From: Aphidius gifuensis
Taxonomy: Eukaryota > Arthropoda > Insecta > Hymenoptera > Braconidae
NCBI RefSeq assembly: GCF_014905175.1
Contig: NC_057788.1
Coordinates: 6,138,001 to 6,202,000 of the forward strand
DNA: 64,000 nucleotides
Direction: 5' to 3'
Shown in pieces: positions 61,971 through 64,000 of this stretch. Position numbers and translations under genes: made by a program. The notes beneath the pieces were generated by a model. The model did not search any database and had not been told where the DNA came from. It was given only the letters and a program-made list of their open reading frames with translations. The stretch's first letter is position 1. Every line of letters begins with the position of its first letter.

Positions 61971-62419
61971 TCCTTTAAACAATCACTTTAAACAATTTAT
62001 AAATTTTTTTTTTATATATTTCAATTATTTATCACTAAAACATTGAGGTGATTAATTGTAAATAAATTTATATAGCAACGTAAATTCAACAAGCTCATGT
62101 TTAACATGGCGGACTTTTGTTGAATATTGGCTCGTTTTTGCTAACCACAACGATGATGACACCATGGATGCGTTCATTTGCACGCAAGATTTTTTTTTTT
62201 TTCAGTCCATTCCAGTTCATTCCGTTCAAATTTCAATTTAGTTCCCTTTGTCATCTTGGTCATGTTGTTTATTTAACTTGTTTACAAATTACAAATTGGT
62301 CAGGTACATAATCTGGTAATGATAAATAAAATCTGAAACATATTTAAATAATTATTTAAAAAACAATACTTGATTAAATCTATGATTAATGAATTAATTT
62401 TCAGAATAAATATAAAATA
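61971..62419. promoter_or_regulatory. Divergent promoter between KANSL2 and Den1
   Basis: The two genes point away from each other with 449 bp between start codons. The interval contains a YY1-like AACATGGCGGA at 62103..62113 and a pyrimidine-rich acceptor ending near 62404. The acceptor suggests a 5' untranslated intron in Den1. Confidence 0.5.
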
Positions 62420-63094
62420 ATGGAGCAACATAAAAATTCAATGTCAAATGATGATAAAATTGTTCTTAGTTATTATGACTGTCTTATTCGTCAATCTGAT
62501 AAAAATTTATTGACAGGAAAATACTGGTTGAATGACATTATCATTGGTTTTTATATGGAATATTTAAATAACAATATTGTCAGTAAAATTGATGATAAAA
62601 AAATTGTTTTAGCTAGTCCTGAATTAACACAATTATTAAAAATGATGGAACCAAGTGATTATTCAACAATTCTTGATTCTTTCATCAACAAGGATAATAT
62701 TAATTTAATATTTTTTCCATTAAATGATTCAGATAATTGTGAAGAAATTGGTGGATCACATTGGAGCCTATTAATTTATTCACATAATGAAAATTCATGT
62801 TATCATTATGACTCATGTCATGGTGGTAATGATGACATAGCTAAAAAATTTTCAAAAAAAATATTTAAATATTTTTCATTAAATAATAATGGAATTTTTA
62901 TAAATGCAAAATGTTTACAACAAAAAAATGCATATGATTGTGGAATATTTGTATTATGTTTTACAGAATTAATTTGTCAAAAATTATTAACAAAACAATG
63001 TGATAATATTAAGGATTGTGATACAAGTGATGTTGTTAATTACGTCAGCTCAAAACGAAATGATATCAATGAACTTATTGAATCATTGAGTTGA
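62420..63094 (+). CDS. Den1: Deneddylase 1 (SENP8/NEDP1)
   Basis: Cysteine protease of the Ulp1/SENP clan that processes the NEDD8 precursor and removes NEDD8 from proteins. A single coding exon of 224 residues (human 212). The catalytic triad and oxyanion residue are in place: His114 in GGSHWSLLIY, Asp131 in YHYDSCHGG, Gln167/168 in CLQQKNAYDCG and Cys174. The N-terminal YDCLIRQSDKNLLTGKYWLN segment matches NEDP1 rather than SUMO proteases. The presence of GKYWLNDIIIGFY and the short length also favour NEDP1. Confidence 0.95.
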   Translation: MEQHKNSMSNDDKIVLSYYDCLIRQSDKNLLTGKYWLNDIIIGFYMEYLNNNIVSKIDDKKIVLASPELTQLLKMMEPSDYSTILDSFINKDNINLIFFPLNDSDNCEEIGGSHWSLLIYSHNENSCYHYDSCHGGNDDIAKKFSKKIFKYFSLNNNGIFINAKCLQQKNAYDCGIFVLCFTELICQKLLTKQCDNIKDCDTSDVVNYVSSKRNDINELIESLS

Positions 63095-63195
63095 AATAAT
63101 TAAAATTATCTTTTTTATATTTTCTAATTATTTTTAATGCCTCAAGTATTATAATTATTTTTTAGTCAATTTATTATGACAATTAAATTTGTTAC

Positions 63196-63201
63196 AATAA
63201 A
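63196..63201 (+). terminator. Den1 poly(A) signal
   Basis: AATAAA about 100 bp after the Den1 stop codon. The neighbouring gene converges from the other side, leaving only 173 bp between stops. Confidence 0.5.
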
Positions 63202-63267
63202 ATGACATTATATTGCATTATACATTAATACAAACTAAATTTTTTTTCATTTATTTTATTGATTAAT

Positions 63268-64000
63268 TTATGGATCCTCGTCCCAAACAGTTTCAGTTAA
63301 AATAGCAATATTATCAAGACCTTGCATTGGTGCATACTCCAAATTCCACATGAGATTTGTAAATACAACTAGAAAAGCAAAAAAAAAAAAAATAATAATC
63401 GAGTTATAATTTCAATTTAATGCATAAAAATATAATATAATTAATACTAACGCATTTCACCACGATGAAGATCAGCAATTAATTCAGGACATGAACTATT
63501 ACATGGATTTATTGGTGTAAGTCTTAGTTGTGTTGCACCTCGTAATTGTGCAAGTGCAATTAAGCCAGAATCAAGTTCAACTCTTTTATAACTTGGACTA
63601 CTGTAATCAGATGACATTAGTACCCAATTAAAATGAGCTGGTGATACTGTACTTGAAAGAAAATAAGGACGTTGATAATATTTTCTCAATGCTTTAACAG
63701 CATTAATATCACAATTTTGCCAATGAACAAACCACTTGGCAACTTCTGGTGAATCAACACGTCTTAAAAATGCAGCTAAATCAGATGAACCAGTTCTAAG
63801 ATTTGATGTCAATGAACAAGGTACTGTTTCCATTAATTTTTCATTACCCAAATATAACTAAAAAAATAAAATAATATATATTTATAAATTAAACAAAGTC
63901 AACATTTAATTATAAATATGTTAATTGTTAATTGAATTTATTTACATGGGTTATATTGTCAAACCAAAAATAATCAGTATTCATAACTGCCCATGAATCC
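63268..64000 (-). CDS. Unrecognised gene, 3' part (cut by window edge)
   Basis: Three exons in transcript order: 63946..64000 (5' cut), 63452..63857 and 63268..63368, joined in matching phases (0, then 1), giving about 187 C-terminal residues. The sequence is well ordered, with little low complexity: FWFDNITHLYLGNEKLMETV, DLAAFLRRVDSPEVAKWFVH, SPAHFNWVLMSSDYSSPSY, ATQLRLTPINPC and a C-terminal NLEYAPMQGLDNIAILTE. Possible N-glycosylation sites (NIT, NSS) would suit a lumenal or secreted protein but prove nothing. It looks like a conserved family that I cannot name. Confidence 0.7.

Noticed and set aside
62117..62311. 64-residue frame between KANSL2 and Den1
   Set aside because: Phe-rich reading of the promoter and 5' untranslated region. 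The Den1 protein starts cleanly at 62420.

Overview
This is a very AT-rich nuclear segment from an insect. Spliced genes have mostly short GT-AG introns, AATAAA poly(A) signals and strongly A/T-ending codons. A seven-transmembrane odorant receptor (7tm_6) restricts it to insects. An F-box/LRR gene beside it, the intron style and the base composition suggest Hymenoptera, probably a parasitoid wasp. The species assignment is inference. No tRNA, rRNA or CRISPR array was seen.

Left third (1-19.3 kb). After about 4.4 kb of gene-poor DNA come KDSR (sphingolipid synthesis, minus), SmD3 (spliceosome core, minus), a plus-strand 513-residue CaaX-box protein resembling nuclear-lamina-associated farnesylated proteins, a ten-exon odorant receptor with a one-base frameshift (minus), a complete non-autonomous hAT transposon with 8-bp target duplication, an F-box/LRR gene (plus) and beta4GalT7 (proteoglycan linker synthesis, plus).

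Middle (19.9-49.3 kb). The largest gene is huntingtin, 2,875 residues, with 2,843 codons in a single uninterrupted exon and one small last exon. It is followed by a repeat-rich interval, the bHLH gene Fer3 (minus), a gene-free interval of about 2.7 kb, the 15-exon inositol pyrophosphate kinase PPIP5K (minus) with a probable second start about 1.8 kb further upstream, and the LIV-1 zinc transporter foi (plus).

Right third (50-64 kb). An unrecognised eight-exon gene (50926..53368) encodes a protein built from a repeated module. Introns 2-7 are all phase 2, sit at the same place in each module and share sequence, so the gene looks built by exon-plus-intron duplication. The whole locus is duplicated in tandem: unit 1 intact, unit 2 (54466..59176) decayed, unit 3 only an upstream block. 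A foldback motif recurs in the upstream blocks. Then come KANSL2/NSL2 (minus) and the NEDD8 protease Den1 (plus), apparently from a shared divergent promoter, and the 3' part of an unrecognised minus-strand gene cut by the window edge.

The genes are mostly unrelated housekeeping, signalling and sensory loci rather than a pathway. The parts that look new are the modular orphan locus, the almost intronless huntingtin and the CaaX protein.
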